DNA from: Terriglobia bacterium | GTDB taxonomy: Bacteria; Acidobacteriota; Terriglobia; Terriglobales; Acidobacteriaceae | Reading direction: 5' to 3' | Assembly (NCBI GenBank): GCA_020073285.1 | Contig: JAIQFM010000015.1 | Location: 1 to 39,693 of the forward strand | Length of the DNA stretch: 39,693 bases | Part shown: positions 7,613 through 17,400 of the stretch, one piece after another | Position numbering within the stretch: position 1 is the first letter of the stretch | Layout of the letters: every line of letters begins with the position of its first letter | Notes under the pieces: model-generated | The model's input: only the letters and a program-made list of their open reading frames with translations | What the model was told of the DNA's origin: nothing | Database searches by the model: none | Translations under genes and position numbers: made by a program

Positions 7613-9052
7613 ATGGCGATGGGGACACGGAAGCAGCGGGAGAAGCAAGAGGACATATGGATCGCGCACACGGAGTTGGCATCGGCTCCGGGGCATCCGT
7701 TCTATCAGCGGCTGAATGAACTGCTGGAGGCGGAGAAGTTCGATGAGTTTGTCGAGGTTCGGTGCGCGAAGTTCTATGCGGCCAAGTATGGGCGGCCGTC
7801 GCTGACGCCGGGGATCTACTTTCGGTCGCTGCTGATCGGGTATTTCGAGGGCATCGACAGCGAGCGCGGGATTGCCTGGCGTTTAGCAGACTCGCTGGCG
7901 CTGCGGCGCTTTGTGGGCATTGCGCTGGACGAGTACACGCCGGACCACTCGACGATTTCGCGCACGCGGCGGTTGATCGATTTGGACACCCATCGCGAAG
8001 TGTTCGGCTGGGTGCTGGGGGTGCTGGCAGATCGCGGGCTGCTGAAGGGGCAGCGGATCGCCATCGACGCGACGACGCTGGAGGCGAACGCGGCGATGCG
8101 TTCAATTGTGCGGCGCGACACGGGCGAGAGCTACGAGGAGTTTTTGCGGGGGCTGGCGAAGGCCTCGGGCATCGAGACGCCGACGCGGGAGCAGTTGGCA
8201 CGGCTGGACCGCAGGCGCAAGAAGCGGACGTCGAATAAGGAATGGAAGAGTCCGTCGGACGAGGATGCGCGCATCGCGAAGATGAAGGACGGGCGGACGC
8301 ACCTGGCGCACAAGGCGGAGCACGCGGTCGATCTGGACACGGGCGCGGTGGTGGCGGTCACTCTTCAGGAAGCGGACAAGGGCGACACGACGACGCTGGA
8401 TGAAACGCTGAGCGAGGCGGGGATGGCGGTGGCGGAGTTGGTCGGACGCGAGGCCGAGTTACGGCCTGACGACCCGCCCAAGGTGAACCTGAACGGCATC
8501 GAGGAGGTGGTGGCCGACAAGGGCTACCACAGCGGCGCAGTAGTCGAGCGAGTGAAGAGTTACGAGGTGCGCAGCTACATTCCGGAGAAGCAGCAGAAAG
8601 GGCGGCGCCACTGGCAGGGCAAGGCTGAGGAACAACGGGCGGTGTACCAGAATCGGCGGCGGGTGCAGGGCGCGTACGGTAAGAGCTTACTCAGACGGCG
8701 CGGCGAACTGGTGGAACGCAGCTTTGCCCACTGCTATGACACCGGCGGCATGCGGCGCACGCATCTGCGGGGCCACGCGAACATTCTGAAGCGGCAGTTG
8801 ATCCACGTGGGAGCGTTCAACCTGAGCCTGATCCTGCGCACGCTGATGGGGGCGGGCACGCCGCGGGAGTGGAGAAACCGCGGTAGCGTGCTTCTCGTGC
8901 TGCTCTATGTGCAGCACACGCGCCGGGAAGGTCGGATTCGGCTGTCTCCGACGCGAAGGTCCAGCTATCGTGGGCAAGACCTCGCGGCGCGGCCGAGCCG
9001 CAGACGCCGCTGGCCGTGCCGGAAATCAACTACTTACGCCACGGGCAGCTAG
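7613..9052 (+). CDS. DUF772/DDE transposase (IS1182/IS5-like)
   Basis: A 479-residue transposase. An N-terminal DUF772 helical domain (about 55-125) includes GRPSLTPGIYFRSLL and PDHSTISRTR. The DDE core follows: IAIDATTLEANA near 146-157 (first Asp), the segment DGRTHLAHKAEHAVDLDTG near 227-245, VVADKGYHSG near 302-311 (second Asp), and GKSLLRRRGELVERSFAH near 361-378 (final Glu). Recognisable homology seems to end near GTPREWRNR at about residue 422. The last 55 residues are Arg-rich and low in pattern, running into the right inverted repeat, where the stop codon is part of the CTAG target. This suggests the original stop was lost by a frameshift or that the tail is unconstrained. Confidence 0.9.
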   Translation: MAMGTRKQREKQEDIWIAHTELASAPGHPFYQRLNELLEAEKFDEFVEVRCAKFYAAKYGRPSLTPGIYFRSLLIGYFEGIDSERGIAWRLADSLALRRFVGIALDEYTPDHSTISRTRRLIDLDTHREVFGWVLGVLADRGLLKGQRIAIDATTLEANAAMRSIVRRDTGESYEEFLRGLAKASGIETPTREQLARLDRRRKKRTSNKEWKSPSDEDARIAKMKDGRTHLAHKAEHAVDLDTGAVVAVTLQEADKGDTTTLDETLSEAGMAVAELVGREAELRPDDPPKVNLNGIEEVVADKGYHSGAVVERVKSYEVRSYIPEKQQKGRRHWQGKAEEQRAVYQNRRRVQGAYGKSLLRRRGELVERSFAHCYDTGGMRRTHLRGHANILKRQLIHVGAFNLSLILRTLMGAGTPREWRNRGSVLLVLLYVQHTRREGRIRLSPTRRSSYRGQDLAARPSRRRRWPCRKSTTYATGS

Positions 9053-9054
9053 GG
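9033..9054 (+). repeat. Right inverted repeat of the second IS
   Basis: Inverse partner of 7531-7552. It contains the transposase stop codon (TAG 9050-9052) within CTAG. Confidence 0.7.
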
Positions 9055-9112
9055 CTGTGTGGATCACTTTGCCGTGGCGGCTGCTACCAATCTATTTCCT
9101 TGGAGAAGCAAG

Positions 9113-10125
9113 ATGTCAAAGACGGCGCTGGTCACGGGAATCACCGGTCAGGATGGTTCCTACCTGGCGGAATTGTTGCTGGAGAATGGGTACGAGGTTC
9201 ACGGCATCATTCGCCGCTCCAGTTCTTTCAATACCAGCCGCATCGATCACATCTACCGCGATCCCCACGAGCAGGGCAATCGCCTGCATCTCGTCTACGG
9301 CGACCTTAACGACGCCAGCTCCATCAACAAGCTCATCCGCACCATCCGCCCCGACGAGATCTACAACCTCGGTGCCCAGAGCCATGTGCGCACCAGCTTC
9401 GACATTCCCGAGTACACCGCCGAAATTAGCGGCGTCGGTACGCTCCGCCTGCTCGAGGCGGTACGCGACTCCGGCATGAACCCCAAGTTCTACCAGGCCA
9501 GCTCCAGCGAACTCTACGGCAAGGTCCAAGAGATCCCGCAGAAGGAGACCACGCCGTTCTATCCTCGTAGTCCGTACGCCGCCGCCAAGCTGTTCGCCTA
9601 CTGGGTGAGCGTCAACTATCGTGAAGCCTACGGCATCTTCGCCTGCAACGGCATCCTGTTCAACCACACCTCGCCGCGCCGTGGCGAAACCTTCGTTTCC
9701 GCAAGATCACCCGCGCCGCTGCCCGCATCAAGCTCGGCATGCAGAAGAAGCTGTTTCTCGGCAATCTCGATGCCAAGCGCGACTGGGGCTACGCCAAGGA
9801 GTACGTCGAGGCGATGTGGACCATGCTGCAGCAACCCGAGCCCGACGACTACGTCATCGCTACCGGCGAGACTCACTCGGTACGCGAATTTCTCGATGAA
9901 GCCTTTGGCTACCTCGAGGTGGACTGGAAGCCCTACGTTGAAATTGATCCGCGGTATTTCCGCCCCTCCGAAGTGGACATCCTCCTCGGCGATGCCTCCA
10001 AGGCCCGCGAAAAGCTGGGATGGCGGCCGAGGATAACTTTCCGTGAGCTGGTGCGCCTCATGATCGACGCCGAAATGCAGGCCCTGCAATCGCCAAGCGC
10101 CATGGCGGTGGGAGGCGGCGATTAA
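9113..10125 (+). pseudogene. gmd: GDP-mannose 4,6-dehydratase with a one-base frameshift
   Basis: The gene would make GDP-4-dehydro-6-deoxy-D-mannose from GDP-mannose, or act on the related GDP-heptose. The first frame (9113 to about 9700) has [17 protein letters not shown] (Rossmann loop), [10 protein letters not shown], the [18 protein letters not shown] segment, the SSELYG serine region and YxxxK in [10 protein letters not shown]. The second frame (to 10125) has [20 protein letters not shown] and [18 protein letters not shown]. One base is missing from a C run at about 9700: after GETFVS the frame should read RKIT. Restoring one C gives a normal 337-residue enzyme. GGAGAAG precedes ATG 9113. 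The gene starts 58 bp after the IS. The frameshift is either a real inactivating deletion or a sequencing error in a C run. Confidence 0.88.
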
Positions 10126-10130
10126 CTGGG

Positions 10131-11363
10131 TCAACTGGGATTGCTCGTAACTGAAATTTGTAGCTGGCGTTGGACCATCGAGACGATCTCTCGCCCAATC
10201 ACCAGCGATGCGGTCGCTGCGGGCGAGGGCACGTTGACCACGTGGATGGCGCGGTCGCTGACGGCAAATCGAAAATCGTCCACCAGTTTGCCGGCGCGAT
10301 CCATAGCCTGCGCGCGCACGCCGGCGCCGCCGCCCTCCAGATCGCGCGACTGAATGTCCGGCACCAGCCGCTGTAGCGCCTTCACGAACGCGTTCTTGTT
10401 GAAGGATCGGTAGTACTCGCCCGCGCCGACTTTCCAGAACTTCCCCGCCATCCGCCAGAACCCGGCGAAGCCCGCCGCCTGGGCAAGTTCCCGGATGCTG
10501 ATGTCAGTCTTGCGGTAGCCTTCGCGCCGCAACGCCAGCACCGCGTTCGGGCCTGCCTCGACGCTGCCGTCCACGCGGCGCGTGAAGTGCACGCCGAGGA
10601 ACGGCAACTCCGGGTCGGGCACGGGATAGATGAGCCCGTGCACCAGGCTGCGCCGTGAGGGCGCGATCTCCCAGTACTCACCGCGGAAGGGAATAATCCT
10701 GATGTCCGTTTCCGCGCCCGCCATGCGACTGATCCGGTCGCTATACAGTCCCGCGCAGTTAACCAGGAAGCCTACGCTGTAGTCGCCGCGCGTCGTCTCG
10801 ACGACGACCTCTCCGCCGCGGCGCACGATTCCCACCACCTTCGTTCCCGTCTGCACGACTCCGCCTGACTGTTGCACGAGCTCCGCGTATTTGCAGGTGA
10901 CGGCGGCGTAATCCGTGATGCCGGTGCTGGCAACGTGCAGAGCGCGGATTCCCGCCGCGTAGGGCTCCAGTTCGCGCAGCCGCTCCGGGCCGATCATGGT
11001 CAGGCCAGGGACGCCGTTGGCCTGGCCGCGGCGATTCAGTTCTTCCAAGCGCGGCAACTCGCGTTCGCTGGTCGCGACGACGACTTTGCCGCAGAGTTCG
11101 TGCGCGATGCCATGCTCGCGGCAGAAGGCGATCATGGCGGCAGCGCCGTCGACGCAGAGCTTTGCCTTCAGCGAGCCGGGACGATAGTAGAGTCCGGAGT
11201 GAATGACGCCGCTGTTGTGACCGCTCTGGTGCGCGGCGAGGTGGTCTTCCTTCTCAAGAGCGGCGAGGCGAAAGGCGGGGAATCGTCGCGTAAATTCCAG
11301 GGCAGTAGCGAGGCCGACGATTCCGCCGCCGATGATGACGAGGTCGAACTTATCTCGTGGCAT
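10131..11363 (-). CDS. lhgO: L-2-hydroxyglutarate dehydrogenase/oxidase
   Basis: A 410-residue FAD-dependent oxidoreductase of the DAO family that oxidises L-2-hydroxyglutarate to 2-oxoglutarate and passes electrons to quinone or oxygen. The dinucleotide-binding motif LVIIGGGIVGLATA is at about 8-21, and the family segment HNSGVIHSGLYYRPGS lies near 49-64. The C-terminal GGAGVRAQA and the FAD-contact HVVNVPSPAATASL match LhgO. It probably associates with the inner membrane surface as in enterobacteria. It is convergent with gmd, with five bases between the stops. No ribosome site is obvious before the ATG. It looks unrelated to the sugar island and marks its right edge. Confidence 0.9.
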   Translation of the reverse strand: MPRDKFDLVIIGGGIVGLATALEFTRRFPAFRLAALEKEDHLAAHQSGHNSGVIHSGLYYRPGSLKAKLCVDGAAAMIAFCREHGIAHELCGKVVVATSERELPRLEELNRRGQANGVPGLTMIGPERLRELEPYAAGIRALHVASTGITDYAAVTCKYAELVQQSGGVVQTGTKVVGIVRRGGEVVVETTRGDYSVGFLVNCAGLYSDRISRMAGAETDIRIIPFRGEYWEIAPSRRSLVHGLIYPVPDPELPFLGVHFTRRVDGSVEAGPNAVLALRREGYRKTDISIRELAQAAGFAGFWRMAGKFWKVGAGEYYRSFNKNAFVKALQRLVPDIQSRDLEGGGAGVRAQAMDRAGKLVDDFRFAVSDRAIHVVNVPSPAATASLVIGREIVSMVQRQLQISVTSNPS

Positions 11364-11390
11364 TTATTAATTGGTAAACCTTAGACTGTA

Positions 11391-11411
11391 CCTACCCCCC
11401 TCCCCCTCCCC
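11391..11411 (-). other. G-rich tract upstream of lhgO
   Basis: The + strand shows C runs of six, five and four split by single T; the lhgO coding strand therefore has GGGG-A-GGGGG-A-GGGGGG about 28 bp before the start. This could form a G-quadruplex in the leader or template. No effect is shown by sequence alone. Confidence 0.5.
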
Positions 11412-11473
11412 TTCAATAAAATCAACAACTTACGTATAGGATACCTGCAGGTAACCTAGGAAGCGCACAAGTG

Positions 11474-14400
11474 CTAGTTCACCTGAAGCGTGATCTGCGT
11501 GCTGCGCATCAGCGCGGTAGTGCCGCTGCCGGAGACGCCGGTCACGGTGATGGTATAGCTGCCGGCGGGCGTGCCCGGTTTCGGGATCGGGGGCGTGGTA
11601 GTGCTACCTCCGCCGCCGCCACCGCAAGCTGACATCGCCAGCAACAGGGAGATCGAGAAAGTCAGGGCAATCCAAGCGAGGAACTTCCTGTGCCTGCGCT
11701 CAGACACAGAAGATACGCCGATCAGGGCGAACATCATTCCGGGCATCGTCAGCCAAAGTGCATACAGCGGAGCGGTGCGGTGGCCGAGGGGCGGATGCAG
11801 TTGAGAGACACTCGGCGCAGTGGTTTGAATGGTCAGCGTCGTGGTTCCGCCTGCCGTCACCGACACCGGCGAAAATGTACAGGTGCTCAGCGAAGGCAGG
11901 CCGGTGCAGCCGCCGCCGGTGGCCGGATCAAAAGTCACAGTGCCGCTGAAGCCGGCTACGCCAGCAGTCGAGATGTTGAAGGTTGCGGAGCCGCCGGCTT
12001 TCACGGTAGCCGTCTTATCGCACGTGCCTGGGGCGGAAGTGGAGTTGCAGGCAGTCGGGTTGTTCAGATCCTGCACGGTGACGGTGACGCTCTGGTTGTG
12101 AGCCAGGGACACGAACGCAGCGTCATTGCTGTTCAGGGTAGCCGAAAACGTTCCGCCGGCAGTGCCGGTGGCGGGCACATTGATGGTCGCTGTGGGAGAG
12201 ATGGTCAGCGGCACGTTGTAAGGGCTGGCGGGGCTCAACGTGCAGGTGAACGGTGTAGGTACGGAGCATTGCACGGCAACACTTCCTATGAAGCCGTTCA
12301 GAGCGGTGATTGACAAAGCGCTGGATGTCGAAGCCCCGGGCAACACCGGTGTGGGTGTTGTAGCGGTAAAGGCGTAGTCCACCACCCCGTAATTGAAACC
12401 TACGCTGCTGGCCGCGCCGCTGGTATCGCGGGCGGTGACGGTGACGACATAGTTTTTGGCAGGCGTCGAGGTCGTAGTGGTTATGGTGACACTGGCGCTC
12501 TGAGGAGTAGAGGCCGCGGTGAGGGGAATGGACGTAACGCTCGTCGCGCAGCCGGGAACCGAATTGCCAGTTGAGTCAACGATGGCGCAGGTTAACGAAA
12601 CCGTGCCGGAATAGTTCGATGACGTGAGGGTGACATTGGCGGTGAGTGTCTGGCCGGGTTTGGCAGGATTGGGAGAAATGCTTCCGCTGGAGGACAGGCT
12701 GAACGAACTCGCGCTCACGATCAGCGAAAGCGTCTGACTGTGTGGCACGCCAGAGGACGGAACCGTGGCGGTAATGGTGATCGGGTATGTGCCCACCGCT
12801 GCGGTGGAGATCGGGATGGCCAAAGCCACCGTTGTCGCTGATGTCTGTCCGCCGGTGAGGGACGGAGAAGCAGGCGTAAACGCGCACGGCCCGGCGCCGG
12901 TCGGCAGGCCGATGCAGTTGAGCACGACAGCGCCAGATAAGACGCTGTTTGGCATGAGAGTGAAACTGGCATTGGCGCTCTGGCCGCCGCCGGCAGTTAC
13001 GCTCGCGGGCGAAAGAACGCTCATGGTGAAGTCGGGCGCGATAACCGTCACGGACAGCGTCTGCGCGTGCTGCACGGTTCCGCTGGGGGTGGAAACGGTG
13101 GCGGTGACGGTGATGGTGTAGGTACCGGGCGCCGCCGTGGACATGGGGACAGCCAAATTCACGGTGGTGGCGGTTGTCTGCTCGGCAGCGAGGCTCGGCA
13201 AAGGAGGGGTAAAGGCGCAAGAGCCGGCGCCCGCCGGCAAGCCGGAGCAGGTGAAATTTACTGCGCCGGACAAGGTGCTGTTCGGCATGAGGGTGAAGCT
13301 GGCGTTGGAGGTCTGGCCAGTGGCAACATTCTGAGAGGCCGGCGCGATCGCGCTCATCGTGAAGTCAGGCGCGGCCAGCACGGTTAGCGTGGCTGAAGTC
13401 TGCTGCGAGGAGCCGCCCCCGGTGGCGGTGATGGTTACGGTATAAGTCCCGACCGGAGTGGTGAGGCTGGTGGGAATGGTCACGTTGACGCTGGCCGTGG
13501 TTGCCGGCGGAATGGTGGGTGCGGCGGGCGAAAAGCTGCAAGGGCCGGCGCCCGCGGGAAGCCCAGCCGAACAACTAAACGCCATGGTCACTGGAGCGGC
13601 AGCATTGGATGCTGAGGTGACGCTAAAGCTAGTCGCTGCCTGAGCGCCTGCTGGTACGATGGCTGCCGCGGCAGGCGCCACCAGCGTGAAGGGCATGATG
13701 GTCAAAGACAAAGTCTGCGAGTGCTGCACGGTGCCCACGGAGAGGGTAACGCTGGCAGTGACGGTAACGGTGTAAGTGCCCGGCGCCGCCGTGGACGTCG
13801 GGATCGTCAGATTGACCGTCGTCGGTGTCGTCTGCCCGGCAGTAAGGCTTGGCGAGGAAGGTGCGAAGGCGCACGGGCCCGCAGCCGCCGGCAGCCCGCT
13901 ACAGGTGAGCACCGCAGTGCCGGACAAACTGCTGTTCGGCAGCAGAGTGAAGCTGGTGTTGACGGTCTGTCCGGGCGTGACCGAAGCGGAGGCGGGCGAA
14001 AGTGCGCTCATCGTGAAGTCATCGTTGACCGAGTTGAGAGTCACGCCAACCTGCTGAGTGATGGCGCTGGGATCACCGCCGACGGCAACGATGTTGAAAT
14101 TGAATTGGTTCACCCCGGAGTTGCCGGTCGGTGCGGAATCGCCAGCCGAAATCGAAAAAGTCAGACTGGTAGCGCCGGATGAAGGCGTAAGCGTCTGCGG
14201 CGCGCAGCCGATGGACGGAAGGGACGCACCGCCTATGGGTTGGCATGAGATGGAAATCGGATAGTTATAGCCGTCGATCAGCGAAATCGTGCCGTTGAAG
14301 ACGGCCGTTTGACCGACGAGTGCGGCGACAGTGGCAGACGGGATTGTCATCAGGAACGTCGGCACCGGGGCGATGGAAATTTCCCAAATGCCGCGGCCGT

Positions 14401-17400
14401 AAGTGGAAGCCCGCAGGCGAAGCGGCATCCCGTGAGTGTCGGAGGGATTGTTATAGATCTTGAGTTGGGTGACAGTGACGTTGGGGAGGGAACCGGTTCC
14501 GGAGGACGGTCCGACTTCCGTCCACACGCCGTCGCCGGTTGACCAGAAAACACCAACATCCGTGCCGACGTAAATCACATTGGCGAGACTTGGATACGTC
14601 GCGACGGCGCTGGCTGGGGGAATGACGACGGCATCGGCCGGAGCGTCGGGCAGGCCGGTAGTGGTGGCATCGCCGTCGAGCTTGGCCCAGTGCGCACCCG
14701 CATCGGCAGTCTTAAAGACATGACCGACACCAAAGCCCATCACGGTGACGAACGCGGTCTTGCCGGATGAGTCGCTAGGATCAAGTGCGATGCCGGAAAT
14801 CGTGTAGTGATTGGGATTAATGTTGCAGGCGGAGGAGGTAGCGGTACAGGCCGCGGTCACACCGTTGTTGATACCGCTGACCTCGCTCCAACTGCTAGTG
14901 CCGGAATCGGCCGCGAGAGTCCGCCACACCTGACCTCCGCAGGGCTTGCCGTTGGTACATTCCGTCGCCGCGTTGGTGGAGTCGGCGATGCCTTCCATGC
15001 CGGCCCAGATGACCTGCGAGCCTCCGCCGGTGCCAGAACCAAGCGGGATCCCCGGATCGCACGGACCGTTGCACGGCCCGCCGGCGGCGATGGTGTTGAC
15101 CATAAAAGTACTGGGATTGAGGGTGGGATCACCGCAACTGGCAACCACGCCGGTGTCCAGATTGAAGGTAAGGGGATTGCCGCCGGCACCGGCGACCGAC
15201 CAGTCGCTTCCGGTTCCGTCGCTGTTGCCGCGCCAGACGCGGCAGGAGCCGACTAGCATCCGGCCCGAGGCCTGCGGGTCGAGCATGAAGAACGTGTAAA
15301 ACGACGAATAATCGCCGCCGATCTTGTCCTGGGTGACAACCGCAGTGAACGTCTGATTGGTGCAGGAAATGCCGCTAGTGCAGCGCTGGATGCCGCCGTT
15401 GGCCTTGAGAGGCGCAGGGTTGGACGTGAACCACTCGTTTCCACTGAGCGGGTTGATGGCGTTAAAGCCGCCGTCGCCGTTGTTGACCGAGAGCCAATTG
15501 CCGCTGGAGGGCGAGGCGCTGCTGACGGCGGGCGAACCGTTGTCCTGGGTGCCGCCGACTAAGGTTGTTGGGTCGGTGGCGTGGTGGGAGAAGCCCACGA
15601 ACTGAATCATGGAAAAGCCGGCGGAGTTGCTGAGGTTGTCGAACTGGCTTTGCGGCGTGCCGGGCGGACAGGTTCCGCTGGTCAGCAAGGAGCCCTTCGC
15701 GACGCGGTAGATGCCGCCGTCATTGCCGAAAAAGATGGGTGGATCGAAACCGGGATGAGCCGCGACGAAGGCGCCGGTGACGTCGTTGCCGAGAAAATCA
15801 ATGCCGTGTTCGTCGGGATGGACGTGCGCGGCGTTGCCGGACGGCGAGCAGCCGTACACGTGGGTCAAATTCAGGAACGGTAGGGAAGCGCAAGTCGGAT
15901 TCGTCCCCGGACCAGTGCCTGGGATGATTCTGCACTTGTATTCGTTGACACCACCGGCGTAGAGGTCGGTTATGTCACCCTCGGGGACCGCCGCGAGCGT
16001 GATGTTGTAAGTACCCTGGCCGGTGGGGGGAACGCCGCATCCGGTGGAGTCACCGCAGTTATCGATGCCGGTGGTCGAGATTGCGGTCCAGGTCAGCCCG
16101 CCGTTCTTGGTTTGCCAGATGCCGATGTCGGTTTCCTGGGCGTTGTAAATCCACACGTACATTTCATCGCGGCCGGGCACGATGGCCATTTCCGCCCGGT
16201 ACAGCGAGCACGTGCTGCTGAATGGGCTGGACGGGCAAGCTGTCAGGCTGAGATCGGCGGTGGGAGCACCGGGCTGATTCGCGAGGCGCGTCCAGTTAGC
16301 GCCATCGGCGGATGAGTAGAGGCCGTGATAGCGCAGGTTGGCGTAGAACTTTTTCTGGGTAGGATTGTAGATGACGGAATTGGCCGAGCCGGCATCGGGA
16401 GATGCGGCTCCATCCGAGACGTTGGCGCGAGTCCAGGTGGCGCCCGCGTCAATGGAGTAATAGATGCCGCGAGCGCTGCTGCCCGCAGTCTCGGCGCCCA
16501 CTGTGAGGCCGCCACTGGCCGCGGCAGTGGTGGCTACCACGGTGCTGGTGGTAAGGGTGGTGGTGTTGTCAGTGCTAAAGGCGATGCGAGTGAAACCCAG
16601 TCCGTGAAAGGACACGCTTCCGGAAGAGGGACATGCCGGGTTGGACGTAGGACAAGAGGCGCTGCTGATCAGAGTCCAATTGGCGCCGCGATCAGTGGAT
16701 CGCAGCATGCCAAGGCCGTAGTAGGAATCGGCGGAGTTGTTGGCCTCGCCGCTTCCAGCCAGGATCAAACTGGTGTTGCCCGGTTGCAGGGCGATGGCGC
16801 CAACGGTGAGCGTAGCCTGGCCATCGGTAAGAGGAGTCCAGGTGACCGGCGCGGCACACACACCATTGCTGTCGCAGGAGCGAGTGGCGCTGACGGCGTT
16901 GGTGGTTTTCCAGACGCCACCGGAGGCGCCGCCGAGGTAAACCGTGTTGCCGGTGGAATCGCTCTGATCCACGACGACGGAGGTGACGCGGCCCACAGCG
17001 GGGCCGTAATTCTGCTGGTTGGGCGGGTTGGTGTTCAGCCCTGAGGTCGCGGTCGGGGCCGGGCCGAGGAAATTCCAGGGCGCGCCGCCGCTGGGCGCCG
17101 GCACGAATAACGGGCGAGGCGATGCTGTGCCGGCCGCAGTGGCGCCCTGCGTGGCGGTGGTCTGGTCGCGCGCAAGTCCCTGGAGACGACGGTTGTTCAG
17201 CTTCTGGTTGTAGGCGCGGTGGAGTTGTTCAGCTCCGGGTTTGCCGTTGACCATGCGTCCGCGCAGAAACCACTTGGCGCGTTCCTGGGGGCGGTCGTTC
17301 TCGTTTTCGGCGGGATTCTCGGCGGATATTTTAGCGCCTTGCGCGAAGGCCATCGAACCGCAAAGCAGGAAGGAGAGAAAGGACAAGGATAAACGGACAC

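Larger units (their letters stand above)
7531..9054 (+). mobile_element. IS1182/IS5-like insertion sequence at a CTAG target
   Basis: A 1.5-kb element with one transposase gene. Inverted ends at 7531-7552 and 9033-9054 match at 17 of 22 positions. Both ends contain the palindrome CTAG (7533-7536 and 9049-9052), which may be a 4-bp target duplication as seen in several IS5/IS1182-related elements. It lies between the glycosyltransferase remnant and a frameshifted dehydratase gene. Family assignment rests on the transposase domain pattern (DUF772 then DDE), so the exact group is uncertain. Confidence 0.8.

Noticed and set aside
8..9054. Composite transposon carrying the heptose genes between the two IS elements
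   Set aside because: The two elements belong to different families with unrelated ends, so they cannot move the segment together. Independent insertions near an accessory locus are more likely.
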